DNA from: Chitinophaga sp. | Lineage (GTDB): Bacteria > Bacteroidota > Bacteroidia > Chitinophagales > Chitinophagaceae | DNA: 64,000 nt | Direction: 5' to 3' | Assembly: GCF_017745275.1 (NCBI RefSeq) | Contig: NZ_JAGHZS010000003.1 | Coordinates: forward strand, 62,001-126,000 | Part shown: positions 52,888 to 61,369 of the stretch, one piece after another | Layout of the letters: each line of letters opens with the position of its first letter | How positions within the stretch are numbered: the first letter of the stretch is position 1 | Program-made: the position numbers and the translations under genes | Notes under the pieces: model-generated | What the model was told of the DNA's origin: nothing | The model's database searches: none | Seen by the model: only the letters and a program-made list of their open reading frames with translations

Positions 52888-53658
52888 ATGAAATTCCCTA
52901 TCGCCTTAATGGTGCTCGTATTTTGCAGTATGGCAGGTATTGCCCAAAAAAATGAACTGAAAATTAATGCCAGCGCCAACACTACTATTCTTCCCAATTT
53001 TCAAAACCGGATCGCTATTGCCAATGGATTTAATATACCTGATGTGATCATTGTCAATAATTCCCAAAACCCTATTTACGTGGTGGACGCGAATTCAAGC
53101 ACCAAATCAAAAGTAGGATTTGTGGTAGAAGCAGAAGCAGGAAGAAAGTTAAATAATCGGTGGAAGTTATCGCTTTCGTTAGGTGTGATGCAGGTGAACT
53201 ATAGTTATGATACTTATATTCCTCAATCCTTTTACAAGAATGATTTTCATTTGAAAGATATTGCGAGCGACTATGGAAATACTAAGCTGACGTACCTCAC
53301 CTCCCGTCCTATCAATGTTGGCGTGACATTCAATAAATTCTCTATCCAAGGTGGAGCTATTTTAAATTATCTTGTAGGTAAAAAATATACCAATACTGTG
53401 GTGGTGTATAATAATAACGGACATGCAGCTGGAGCCTTTTTTGAAGAGAAAGGAGAACCTAAGCAATTCCTTTTGGGCGGCCACCTCAATGCCCGGTATG
53501 AAATAGTTCCTAACCTGGAAGTAATGTTAGGTGGCCAGTATTTCTTTAGTTCTCTTTATAAAAAAGAGAACACTTATCAGCCGTTGTATGATAAAAGTAA
53601 GGCCCTGCAACTGCAGCTGGGACTGAGCTATAACCTGGCGCCACTGTTCCGGAAATAG
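52888..53658 (+). CDS. Outer-membrane beta-barrel protein
   Basis: A 256-aa protein with signal peptide MKFPIALMVLVFCSMAGIAQ and a body of amphipathic strands (LKINASANTTILPNFQ, KVGFVVEAEAGRKL, KLSLSLGVMQVNYSYD, EVMLGGQYFFSSL) ending in LQLQLGLSYNLAPLFRK. This is the pattern of small Bacteroidota outer-membrane barrels. It is not assigned to a named family. It stands alone, convergent with the dnaE2 gene; only 24 bp separate the two stop codons. Confidence 0.72.
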   Translation: MKFPIALMVLVFCSMAGIAQKNELKINASANTTILPNFQNRIAIANGFNIPDVIIVNNSQNPIYVVDANSSTKSKVGFVVEAEAGRKLNNRWKLSLSLGVMQVNYSYDTYIPQSFYKNDFHLKDIASDYGNTKLTYLTSRPINVGVTFNKFSIQGGAILNYLVGKKYTNTVVVYNNNGHAAGAFFEEKGEPKQFLLGGHLNARYEIVPNLEVMLGGQYFFSSLYKKENTYQPLYDKSKALQLQLGLSYNLAPLFRK

Positions 53659-53682
53659 TTTTTTTCATAATAGAAAGAGAAC

Positions 53683-56600
53683 TTATCTGAAGTTCCTGGA
53701 CTCTGCAAAAATATTACCCTGCGTTACCTCTTTTTTCTGTTCCTGCTGCTGCTCTCCGGTTGTTTTATTGCCAACATGGGTGGGCAGTAGCTGTTGTAAT
53801 AAGCGCGATATATTATAACATCGCTGTACCACAATATGCACTACTTCTCCTTCGCGTTGAAGCTTCCCTTCCACCATGAGTAAACGTGATTGCACAATTT
53901 CTTTCCTGAATTTGTCGAATGGTTTTCTAAAAACAACCAGGTTACTACACCCGGTTTCATCTTCAATGGTAATAAAACAAACGCCGCTGGCAGTGCCGGG
54001 GCTTTGTCGTACCAATACAAGACCGGCTACTTTTACCGGTTGACCATCCAGGATACTGTCCAGGTCTTTATTAGCAGTGATATGAAGTTGCTGCAGCTTC
54101 TCCCGTATAAAGCTCACAGGGTGAGCTTTTAAAGAAAGTGTAGTGGCGTGGTAATCATGTACTACATGTTCTGAGTCGGTCATTTCCGGCAGCTGTATAT
54201 TGGCTTCGGCTACGCTGTCGGAGGGTTGCCCGGTAAACATGCCGGTGGGGCGGTCGTGGAGTGCAGATACTTCCCAAAGTGCGCGGCGGCGGTCTAATCC
54301 CATAGATCTGAAGGCATCTGCATCGGCTAGTTTCTCTAAAGTAGTTAAGGAAAGACCAGCATCCCGTAGGGCTGGAATGCTGCTGTAATGTTGGGTTCTG
54401 TCAGATAGGAATGTTTGCATATCATCTTCACGAAGGCTTTTTACCTGCCGGAAGCCCAGTCGTAACGCATGTTTTTTGTCCGTGATTTTTTCCAGTGTAT
54501 TATCCCAGAAAGATAGATTCACATCTACAGGTCTTACTTCTACGCCGTGGTTGCGGGCATCAATTACGATTTGCGGAGGATGATAGAAACCCATCGGCAT
54601 GCTGTTGAGTAATGCGCAGGCGAAAACATCCGGATAGTAACATTTAAGGTAGGAAGAAACATATACCAACAAGGCGAAACTTACTGCATGACTTTCCGGA
54701 AAGCCATAACTACCAAAGCCTTCCAGTTGTTTGAAAATGCGGTTGGAGAAATCTTCTCCATATCCGTTTTTTATCATACCGGATACCAGCTTTTCCCGAA
54801 GGTTGGTAATGGTACCTACTGATTTGAAGGTGGCCATGCTGCGTCGGAGTTCATCTGCTTCTGTAGGAGTAAAACCGCCAGCAACAATAGCAATTTGCAT
54901 AGCTTGTTCCTGGAATAATGGAACACCCTTGGTTTTCTTTAAAATATGCTCTAGTTTATCAGGGTAAGTGACATCTTCTTCCCCATTCCTCCGCCGTAAA
55001 TAAGGATGCACCATATCTCCCTGAATGGGCCCAGGCCTAACAATAGCTACTTCTATTACCAGGTCATAAAATTCTTTAGGCCGTAACCGAGGCAGCATCG
55101 ACTGCTGCGCCCTGCTCTCAATCTGAAACACACCAATCGTATCTGCATGGCTCACCATTTCATACACAGCGGGATCATCTTGCGGAATGTTTGCCAGCGT
55201 GTATTCCTTGTTATAATGCGCTTTAGCAAGGTCGAATGCTTTTCGGATACAGGTGAGCATACCGAGGGCCAGTACATCAATTTTAAGAAACCCCAGCGCA
55301 TCGATATCATCTTTATTCCACTCAATGTTGGTTCTGTCTTCCATACGTGCATTCAGTATAGGACATAGTTCTGATAGCTTTCCTTGCGTAATCACAAAAC
55401 CGCCCGTATGTTGACCAAGCTGACGGGGGAAACCGATCATTTGGTCAGTGAGCTCCAGTACTTTGCTGAGATGTGGATCATTGGGATTCAGCCCTTGTTC
55501 GGTGATACGGTCATTGCTGAAGGTATCGCGGTAGTCTTGCTGAATAACGCCGGAGAGGCGGTTGATCATATCTACTGAAAGTCCCATAGCTTTGCCTACA
55601 TCACGGATCGCGCCTTTATGGCGTTGTTGGGTAACAGTAGCTACAATAGCGGCTCTATCGCGCCCGTATTTGTTGTAGATGTATTGCATTACTTCTTCTC
55701 TCCTCTCATGTTCAAAGTCTACATCAATATCTGGGGGCTCATTACGGGCTGAAGAAATAAATCGTTCAAACAGCAGGTCAAATTTTGTTGGATCCACAGA
55801 AGTTATGCCCAGGCAGAAGCAGATGGTAGAATTAGCAGCAGAGCCACGTCCCTGGCAAAGGATATGTTGTTCCCGGGCATATCTTACAATGTCATACACC
55901 GTCAGAAAGTACGGTGCGTAGTCCATCTCATTAATAAATTTTAATTCATATTTGATATTCTTAATGATCTTTCGTGGAATTTTTTTACCATAAATTTTGT
56001 TGGCGCCTTTCCAGGCTAACATTCTCAGTTCTTGCTGCGGGGTTCGTCCTTCTGTGGTCAACTCTTCCGGGTAAATGTATTTTAGCTCATCCAGCGAAAA
56101 CTGGCATGCTGCGGCAATTTCCTGTGTACGCTTAATAGCATCAGGATATTGTCGGAATAGGCGTTGCATCTCTGCCTGTGATTTCAGGTATCTTTCTGCA
56201 TTTTCGTGTAGCCGGTAGCCGGCTGTGTAAATGGTGCATTTCTCCCGGATGCAGGTTAATACATCCTGTAGCTGCCGGCGTTCAGGATGATGAAAATGCA
56301 CGTCGTTGGTGGCCACCAGCGGAATGTTCAGCGCTTCCGATAATTGGGAAAGACGATATAACTTTTTTGTATCATCGCCCTGGTAAGAGCGTGTGGCTGC
56401 GAGATACAGGTTATGCTTTAAAGCCTTACGGTATTCCGCGAGATCCTGTTTGAAGTCGGCGTTATAATCGAATTGCGTATTTAAGGCAGGCGGCGGCAGC
56501 ACAATGAATGTAATATCCTGTGCATGTTGATATACATCTGCTTTGTATAGATGACATTGGCCTTTTTCTGCCCGTAAATTTCCGATGGTTAATAAGCCGG

Positions 56601-56865
56601 ATAAGCGACTATAAGCAGCTTTGTTAGTAGGATAAGCCAGTAACGAAGGGCCATCCAGGAGATTCAGGCAACAGGCGGGAATCATGCGGATACCAAACTT
56701 TTTTGCCGCTACATGTGCTCGAACAATGCCTGCCAGGGTATTATGATCGGTGATGGCAATGGCAGTATGACCTAAGCTGGCGGCATGTTCTACCAGTTCT
56801 TCCGGATGGGAGGCGCCACGCAGGAAGCTAAAGTTGGTGGTAATTTGTAGTTCGGTGTAATGCAT
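53683..56865 (-). CDS. dnaE2: Error-prone DNA polymerase III alpha-like subunit
   Basis: A 1060-aa C-family DNA polymerase of the DnaE2/ImuC type, which does translesion synthesis in damage-induced mutagenesis. The N-terminal PHP domain is visible (FLRGASHPEELVEHAASLG, ITDHNTLAG). The polymerase active site has PPDIDVDFEHERREEV with the metal-binding aspartates. Next come the helix-hairpin-helix region and an OB domain near 970-1040 (KVAGLVLVRQSPGTASGV). It is shorter than the about 1160-aa replicative enzyme and lacks its C-terminal tail. It lies 19 bp after imuB in an ImuA-ImuB-DnaE2 operon. Confidence 0.95.
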   Translation of the reverse strand: MHYTELQITTNFSFLRGASHPEELVEHAASLGHTAIAITDHNTLAGIVRAHVAAKKFGIRMIPACCLNLLDGPSLLAYPTNKAAYSRLSGLLTIGNLRAEKGQCHLYKADVYQHAQDITFIVLPPPALNTQFDYNADFKQDLAEYRKALKHNLYLAATRSYQGDDTKKLYRLSQLSEALNIPLVATNDVHFHHPERRQLQDVLTCIREKCTIYTAGYRLHENAERYLKSQAEMQRLFRQYPDAIKRTQEIAAACQFSLDELKYIYPEELTTEGRTPQQELRMLAWKGANKIYGKKIPRKIIKNIKYELKFINEMDYAPYFLTVYDIVRYAREQHILCQGRGSAANSTICFCLGITSVDPTKFDLLFERFISSARNEPPDIDVDFEHERREEVMQYIYNKYGRDRAAIVATVTQQRHKGAIRDVGKAMGLSVDMINRLSGVIQQDYRDTFSNDRITEQGLNPNDPHLSKVLELTDQMIGFPRQLGQHTGGFVITQGKLSELCPILNARMEDRTNIEWNKDDIDALGFLKIDVLALGMLTCIRKAFDLAKAHYNKEYTLANIPQDDPAVYEMVSHADTIGVFQIESRAQQSMLPRLRPKEFYDLVIEVAIVRPGPIQGDMVHPYLRRRNGEEDVTYPDKLEHILKKTKGVPLFQEQAMQIAIVAGGFTPTEADELRRSMATFKSVGTITNLREKLVSGMIKNGYGEDFSNRIFKQLEGFGSYGFPESHAVSFALLVYVSSYLKCYYPDVFACALLNSMPMGFYHPPQIVIDARNHGVEVRPVDVNLSFWDNTLEKITDKKHALRLGFRQVKSLREDDMQTFLSDRTQHYSSIPALRDAGLSLTTLEKLADADAFRSMGLDRRRALWEVSALHDRPTGMFTGQPSDSVAEANIQLPEMTDSEHVVHDYHATTLSLKAHPVSFIREKLQQLHITANKDLDSILDGQPVKVAGLVLVRQSPGTASGVCFITIEDETGCSNLVVFRKPFDKFRKEIVQSRLLMVEGKLQREGEVVHIVVQRCYNISRLLQQLLPTHVGNKTTGEQQQEQKKEVTQGNIFAESRNFR

Positions 56866-56884
56866 ATCTCTTCTTTTTCATTCA

Positions 56885-58387
56885 TCACGCAAAAAAGCCA
56901 TGGATAAACCATCGATGGGGTTTATCCGCATCATAATGTCCTAATCTAAAAATCCAATAGCGTCTTCCTTCTTCGTCTTCTACGGTGTAATAGTCGCGAT
57001 GCTCACCTGTTTCCAGCCACCATTCACGTTCTATCCTTTCCGGTCCATCTGCTTTTTTAACCCGGTGTATTTCTCCCCGATAGCGAAATAACATCGGTGG
57101 ATAATCGGGTATAGGAGCAGATACTTCCACTATTTCCGGTGTAGCCAGCAGGCGAACGGGCCTGGGGCGGTCTGTTCTCCAGTGGATATCTGGCTTCTCT
57201 TCCAGGCTGGCAGCCGGTTTGATAGAACGCTCCGGCCAGTGGTGCTGATCGGGTAAATAACGTTGTATAATGCCAGGACCAATTTTGCCAGTCAACCTGT
57301 CCAGCAGTTCTGCTACAATTATGCTTTCGAGGCCGCTGTGGCTGGTCCACAGCGCTTCCTGGGCGGGTGTTATATCCTCTGTTTGGGTAGCTTCCAGTAT
57401 AAATAGTTCTATCCCTAATGCCGGTTCTATAGTGGCAATTTTGTTATCGAATAATTTGAAAAGATGAGCCGGATTATGTGAGGCCCTGTTGGTGCCTATG
57501 GCTATCTGCTGGATGTTTCCATCTATGCGATAACATTTCAAAACACAGGTACGTAGCCCTTTCCCTTCCCTGGTGAGTCGCTGACAAAGTGCTGCCAGCA
57601 ATTGATGCAGGGCTATTTCAATGCCGGTGGCGGTAAGAATTGGTTCCAGGCAAGGGAGTCTTTCCTGGAAAGGCTCGGGAGGCTGTAAGGGCATAATGGC
57701 TTCCTCTTCATGTCCAAGCGCCTGGTCAAGCCGATAGAGCATTTGCTGGCCAAAGCGCCGGCGGAGGGCGGACCGGGGCATCGCAATGAAGTTGTGGACC
57801 TGGTATAGCCCGAGCTTCAGCAGGCGTTCTACCACAGCGCTTTCCAGGCGCAATGCGGCGGGTGGAAGTGGCAGCAGGCAGGCCATTTGTTCGCCGGGGG
57901 GGATAATAGGAGATGTAGTGCTATATCGTGCAATGGCCCATGCTGCGCCAATGGTATCGGCCATGCCGGCGCGTACCTGATAACCGAAACTGGTAAGGCG
58001 GGAAAGGATATCTTCCAGGTAGGGCGCTTCTCCACCCCATAGATGTGCACATCCGCTGACATCAAGGATAAGGCCATCAGGCGGGTCTATGGCGGTGATG
58101 GGAGTAAAACGGATGCACCAATGCCCTAATGCCGTCAATAGTTTAACCGGTAATTCCGGGATGTCGTCCAATACCAGGAGCGACGGAAATAATGCCCTGG
58201 CATCGGCTACAGACATCTCTGCATGGATACCATGTAACTGTGCGGAGGCATTGGCTGCAGTTACTTTCATACGGCCATGATCGGGGGCTGCCAATACAAA
58301 GGGTGTATTGCGCAGGTGAGGTTGCCGGCGGGTGAACCAATCCGTCAGCAAATGACGAAACCATATGGTGACAAAGCGCCGCGACAT
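56885..58387 (-). CDS. imuB: Y-family polymerase-like protein ImuB
   Basis: A 500-aa inactive Y-family polymerase relative, an adaptor that joins ImuA and DnaE2 to the sliding clamp. It begins MSRRFVTIWFRHLLTDW (ATG 58387); a longer frame to 58432 overlaps imuA and is unlikely. The palm region is kept (VLAAPDHGRMKVTAANASAQ) and DVSGCAHLWGG appears where polymerases have catalytic acids. The little-finger domain and a helical C-terminal tail follow (RYWIFRLGHYD...HRWFIHGFFA). The start lies one base after the imuA stop, so translation is coupled. Confidence 0.92.
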   Translation of the reverse strand: MSRRFVTIWFRHLLTDWFTRRQPHLRNTPFVLAAPDHGRMKVTAANASAQLHGIHAEMSVADARALFPSLLVLDDIPELPVKLLTALGHWCIRFTPITAIDPPDGLILDVSGCAHLWGGEAPYLEDILSRLTSFGYQVRAGMADTIGAAWAIARYSTTSPIIPPGEQMACLLPLPPAALRLESAVVERLLKLGLYQVHNFIAMPRSALRRRFGQQMLYRLDQALGHEEEAIMPLQPPEPFQERLPCLEPILTATGIEIALHQLLAALCQRLTREGKGLRTCVLKCYRIDGNIQQIAIGTNRASHNPAHLFKLFDNKIATIEPALGIELFILEATQTEDITPAQEALWTSHSGLESIIVAELLDRLTGKIGPGIIQRYLPDQHHWPERSIKPAASLEEKPDIHWRTDRPRPVRLLATPEIVEVSAPIPDYPPMLFRYRGEIHRVKKADGPERIEREWWLETGEHRDYYTVEDEEGRRYWIFRLGHYDADKPHRWFIHGFFA

Positions 58388-58388
58388 A

Positions 58389-59123
58389 TCAACCAATTTT
58401 GCGGATAGGTTGCTGTGGCAATACCGGTGCAACTTTCCGTACCGGCTGGAATCTGCCTGCCGACCATTCTACTTGCCATCTGCCTGGCTGGCCATGACGG
58501 ATTTTCTGCAATTCAACATTCCAGCGGGGAAAGCCAACTCCCGGCATATGGTCTATTGCTTCGCTTTGGAGAGGGGTAATTTTCCACCGCGATACGCAGG
58601 TAGTGGTACCAACACTACGCGGCTGATGCCGGTGAATAAAGCCGGTTACCCTGCTTTGTTCTACTGCTAATTGCAGTCGCCTCGAGTTGGTGAAACTAAG
58701 TTCCCTTATTTCGCCGATAACAGCAGCCAGCCCTTCACATTTCAACGCTTCTTCTATCGCCCACAAGGCGTCTTTATCCCGCTGCAGGTCCACGAAAATG
58801 ACCTGGTCAGGAGTAATACCAAAACTCATTAAAGCCGGTGGGAAAATAGTCCGGGAAGTACTGACCCATAAACAAATGCCGCCTCCTGCCATCAAACAAC
58901 CGGTTAATCCACTGATAAAACCTGTAGTGGCAGCTGCATCTTCTGCAGCCGTACTTATAAATTCATGCACAGCGCCGGTAGGAAAAGAATGATTGGGAAA
59001 TGCATTCTTTATAGGCCCAAGCCCCACATCTACGGCAGCACTGTTTAATGTTGGTTTGAGCCCTTGTAAAAGAAGGATATCTTTTTGCAACTGTGCAATG
59101 ATATCTGCTTTTTTTTCGGGCAT
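58389..59123 (-). CDS. imuA: ImuA, RecA-like protein of the mutagenesis cassette
   Basis: A 244-aa RecA/SulA-like protein, first gene of the imuA-imuB-dnaE2 cassette. It starts at ATG 59123 (MPEKKADIIAQL); the frame opens to 59156. It has GAVHEFISTAAEDAAATTGF where RecA has its Walker A (the P-loop is degenerate, lacking GxxxxGKT) and PALMSFGITPDQVIFVDLQRDKD in the core. It belongs to the damage-inducible translesion complex. A palindrome overlaps the likely promoter upstream. Confidence 0.9.
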   Translation of the reverse strand: MPEKKADIIAQLQKDILLLQGLKPTLNSAAVDVGLGPIKNAFPNHSFPTGAVHEFISTAAEDAAATTGFISGLTGCLMAGGGICLWVSTSRTIFPPALMSFGITPDQVIFVDLQRDKDALWAIEEALKCEGLAAVIGEIRELSFTNSRRLQLAVEQSRVTGFIHRHQPRSVGTTTCVSRWKITPLQSEAIDHMPGVGFPRWNVELQKIRHGQPGRWQVEWSAGRFQPVRKVAPVLPQQPIRKIG

Positions 59124-59159
59124 CGGTATAAAATTTAAAGCTAATTTATTTAGCAATTA

Positions 59160-59176
59160 TACTAATTTAATTAGTA
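59160..59176 (-). promoter_or_regulatory. Palindromic operator candidate before imuA
   Basis: TACTAAT-TTA-ATTAGTA, perfect 7-bp arms, 37 bp before the imuA ATG. It abuts TATAATTG (59154-59161, minus strand), one base off the TAnnTTTG box, so a bound repressor would block the promoter. LexA or another damage-responsive repressor is a reasonable guess. Confidence 0.55.
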
Positions 59177-59341
59177 TTTTACGCATATTATTTTCCCCTT
59201 TCTACTAGTGATTCAAAGACAAAACGTTAGCAGCAGTAAGGAACAGCATATCTTCACAGCCTCTCTTTTTTTCAGCAAACAATCCTGCTCTTCCATTGTT
59301 ATATTAGCCGGCACTCATCGTACCATTAAAGTAACCATCCC

Positions 59342-60433
59342 ATGAAACACCGCATTTCTTTTTGTACAGTATGTATGAACCGGACCATGCATCTGAAACA
59401 AACACTGAAACGTAATATCTCCGATAATGAGGGGTATCCTGACCTTGAGTTTGTAGTGCTTGATTATGGCTCCAAAGACGATTTACACGACTGGATACAC
59501 ACCGAATTACAGCATGAAATCAATACCGGGCGAGTAGTGTATTTCGCCACCAAAGACCCACAGTTTTTCCACATGAGCCATTCCAAGAATATGGCTTTCA
59601 GACTGGCAACCGGCGATATCCTGTGCGGCATAGACGCTGATAATTATACCGGTCCCGGGTTTGCCGCATATGTAAATGACATGTTCAACCAGGATCCGGA
59701 TATCTATCTGCTGCCACCCCGTATTGGTGCCAACAAAAAATGGTGGGATGTGCAGGGAAGGATATGCGTAAAACAAACCGATTTCTACGCCTTGCGCGGA
59801 TATGATGAAAAAGTAAAAGATTACGGCTATGAAGATAAGGACTTCAAATGCAGGCTGGAGGCCTACGGACGAAAAGGGGTGACCATTAAAGATCCTGCGT
59901 TTTTACAAGCAATCACGCATACCGACACCATGAGAATGGCAGATGGATTTTCCACGAAGAAAACAAAGGAAGTACTTGTTTCGGCCACAACAGATGAGTT
60001 AACAGCTATTATTTACCTGGAAGAAAATAATGCCTTTGAAATTTTTTATGTTCCCGGGGAAACACTTGTAAGCGGAAAACTAACCGATTGTGTACTTCAT
60101 CCGAAAAAAAGATTTACAGGCATTTATAAACAGGATAGCCAGGAACTTCACCTGTATAAAGAAAATGGTAGCCTGTTTCAGACATTGACTTATAAAAATA
60201 ATAACCACCTGTTGGGAAATGATGGCGAAACATTTAATCGCATCAGCTCTGATCTGCTGCGGGAAAACTTCCTGCTGAAAAGAGCGATTTATGTAGGAAA
60301 GAAAATCTTCTATAATAATAAAATCAAAGGCGGAGTGATGAATGAAGATGGCTTCGGACAAGGAACAGTTTACCGGAATTTCTCCGATATCGCTATCCAC
60401 CTGGGCGATGCCATTACCGCCGACCGGATTTGA
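59342..60433 (+). CDS. Family 2 glycosyltransferase-like protein
   Basis: A 363-aa protein. Residues about 1-215 form a GT-A nucleotide-sugar domain: ISFCTVCMNRTMHLKQTL, FVVLDYGSKDD, SHSKNMAFRLATGDILCGIDADNY with the DxD metal site, and YALRGYDEKVKDYGYEDKDFKCRL, the acceptor/base region. The last about 140 residues are beta-rich with short repeats (LYKENGSLFQTL, GVMNEDGFGQ) and may be a binding domain or a MORN-like tail. Only the first part is assigned. Soluble, no signal peptide. The linked sugar is unknown. Confidence 0.8.
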   Translation: MKHRISFCTVCMNRTMHLKQTLKRNISDNEGYPDLEFVVLDYGSKDDLHDWIHTELQHEINTGRVVYFATKDPQFFHMSHSKNMAFRLATGDILCGIDADNYTGPGFAAYVNDMFNQDPDIYLLPPRIGANKKWWDVQGRICVKQTDFYALRGYDEKVKDYGYEDKDFKCRLEAYGRKGVTIKDPAFLQAITHTDTMRMADGFSTKKTKEVLVSATTDELTAIIYLEENNAFEIFYVPGETLVSGKLTDCVLHPKKRFTGIYKQDSQELHLYKENGSLFQTLTYKNNNHLLGNDGETFNRISSDLLRENFLLKRAIYVGKKIFYNNKIKGGVMNEDGFGQGTVYRNFSDIAIHLGDAITADRI

Positions 60434-60463
60434 ATTTAGCAAAACTTTGTTACCTTCGTGCCT

Positions 60464-60489
60464 GAAAGTCCGCCGTAATGCGGACTTTC
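60464..60489 (+). terminator. Terminator after the glycosyltransferase
   Basis: GAAAGTCCGC, loop CGTAAT, GCGGACTTTC, a perfect 10-bp stem 30 nt after the stop codon. Only CCCCGTTT follows, so the T tract is weak. Confidence 0.6.
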
Positions 60490-60573
60490 CCCGTTTAATA
60501 CCCGGTACATATCCGGAAAATCAAAAGCACAGGAGATTTTTATTAATTTCCCGTTTTTAACAGCCAGATTACA

Positions 60574-61272
60574 ATGATAGCAAGCAACAAATTTATAGCG
60601 GTAGAAGGTTTGGATGGTGCAGGAAAATCTACACAGATTGAACTGCTGACTCAATACCTGGCATCTAAAAATGAGAAAACCAAATTCGTGCATTTCCCCC
60701 GCAGTAATGAGGGCGTTTTTGGAGAACTGATTGCCAAATTTCTCCGTGGTGAATTCGGTGACGTGAAGAATGTGCATCCACAACTGGTTGCCCTGTTATT
60801 TGCAGAAGACAGGAAAGCATTTGCGGCTACCATCAATGAATGGCTTCGTGATGGCTATTTTGTGCTGGTAGACCGTTACGTACTTTCCAACATCGCATTC
60901 CAATGCGCCAAACTACACAGTGAGGCGGAAAAAGCATACCTGCGTAACTGGATCAACGATTTTGAATATCAATACAACCAGATACCCAAACCTCAGTTTT
61001 CTATCTACCTCGATGTACCGTTTTCTTTTGTTTCTGCTGCGCTGGAAAAAAGACGCGCTAATGAAAACCGGGAATACCTCCAGGGAAAAGATGATATCCA
61101 CGAAAAAGATACTTCCCTGCAACAAGCAGTAAAGAAAGAGTATGAAGCCATGTTGCTGGCTGATGACAGCATTAGCCGGATTGTTTGTGCAGATGAAGCA
61201 CAGGGAATGCGCTCTATTGCAGACATCCACTCAGAAATTGTGCAGCTGGTGAATAGCCGCCTGCAATTATAA
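60574..61272 (+). CDS. tmk: Thymidylate kinase
   Basis: A 232-aa dTMP kinase that makes dTDP from dTMP and ATP. The P-loop is FIAVEGLDGAGKST (about 7-20). The nucleoside-binding DRY motif is in VLVDRYVLSNIAFQCAK (about 98-114), and the LID-like region follows (ALEKRRANENREYLQGKDDIHE). The length fits the longer variants of the family. It is preceded by a terminator and has its own start, so it is probably monocistronic. Essential housekeeping function. Confidence 0.95.
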   Translation: MIASNKFIAVEGLDGAGKSTQIELLTQYLASKNEKTKFVHFPRSNEGVFGELIAKFLRGEFGDVKNVHPQLVALLFAEDRKAFAATINEWLRDGYFVLVDRYVLSNIAFQCAKLHSEAEKAYLRNWINDFEYQYNQIPKPQFSIYLDVPFSFVSAALEKRRANENREYLQGKDDIHEKDTSLQQAVKKEYEAMLLADDSISRIVCADEAQGMRSIADIHSEIVQLVNSRLQL

Positions 61273-61340
61273 TTGCACGAAATTCCGCTTTCGATCAATC
61301 TATTTCCCTTTTGCGTAATATAGAGATAGCGTATGACTGC

Positions 61341-61348
61341 TAGTTTTG
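61341..61348 (+). promoter_or_regulatory. -7 box of the TonB-dependent receptor
   Basis: TAGTTTTG matches TAnnTTTG 21 nt before ATG 61370. It also overlaps the TTG at 61346, arguing against the longer reading frame. No clear -33 element or Fur site is identified. Confidence 0.5.
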
Positions 61349-61369
61349 CAGCTCAATTTATCAACCTAT

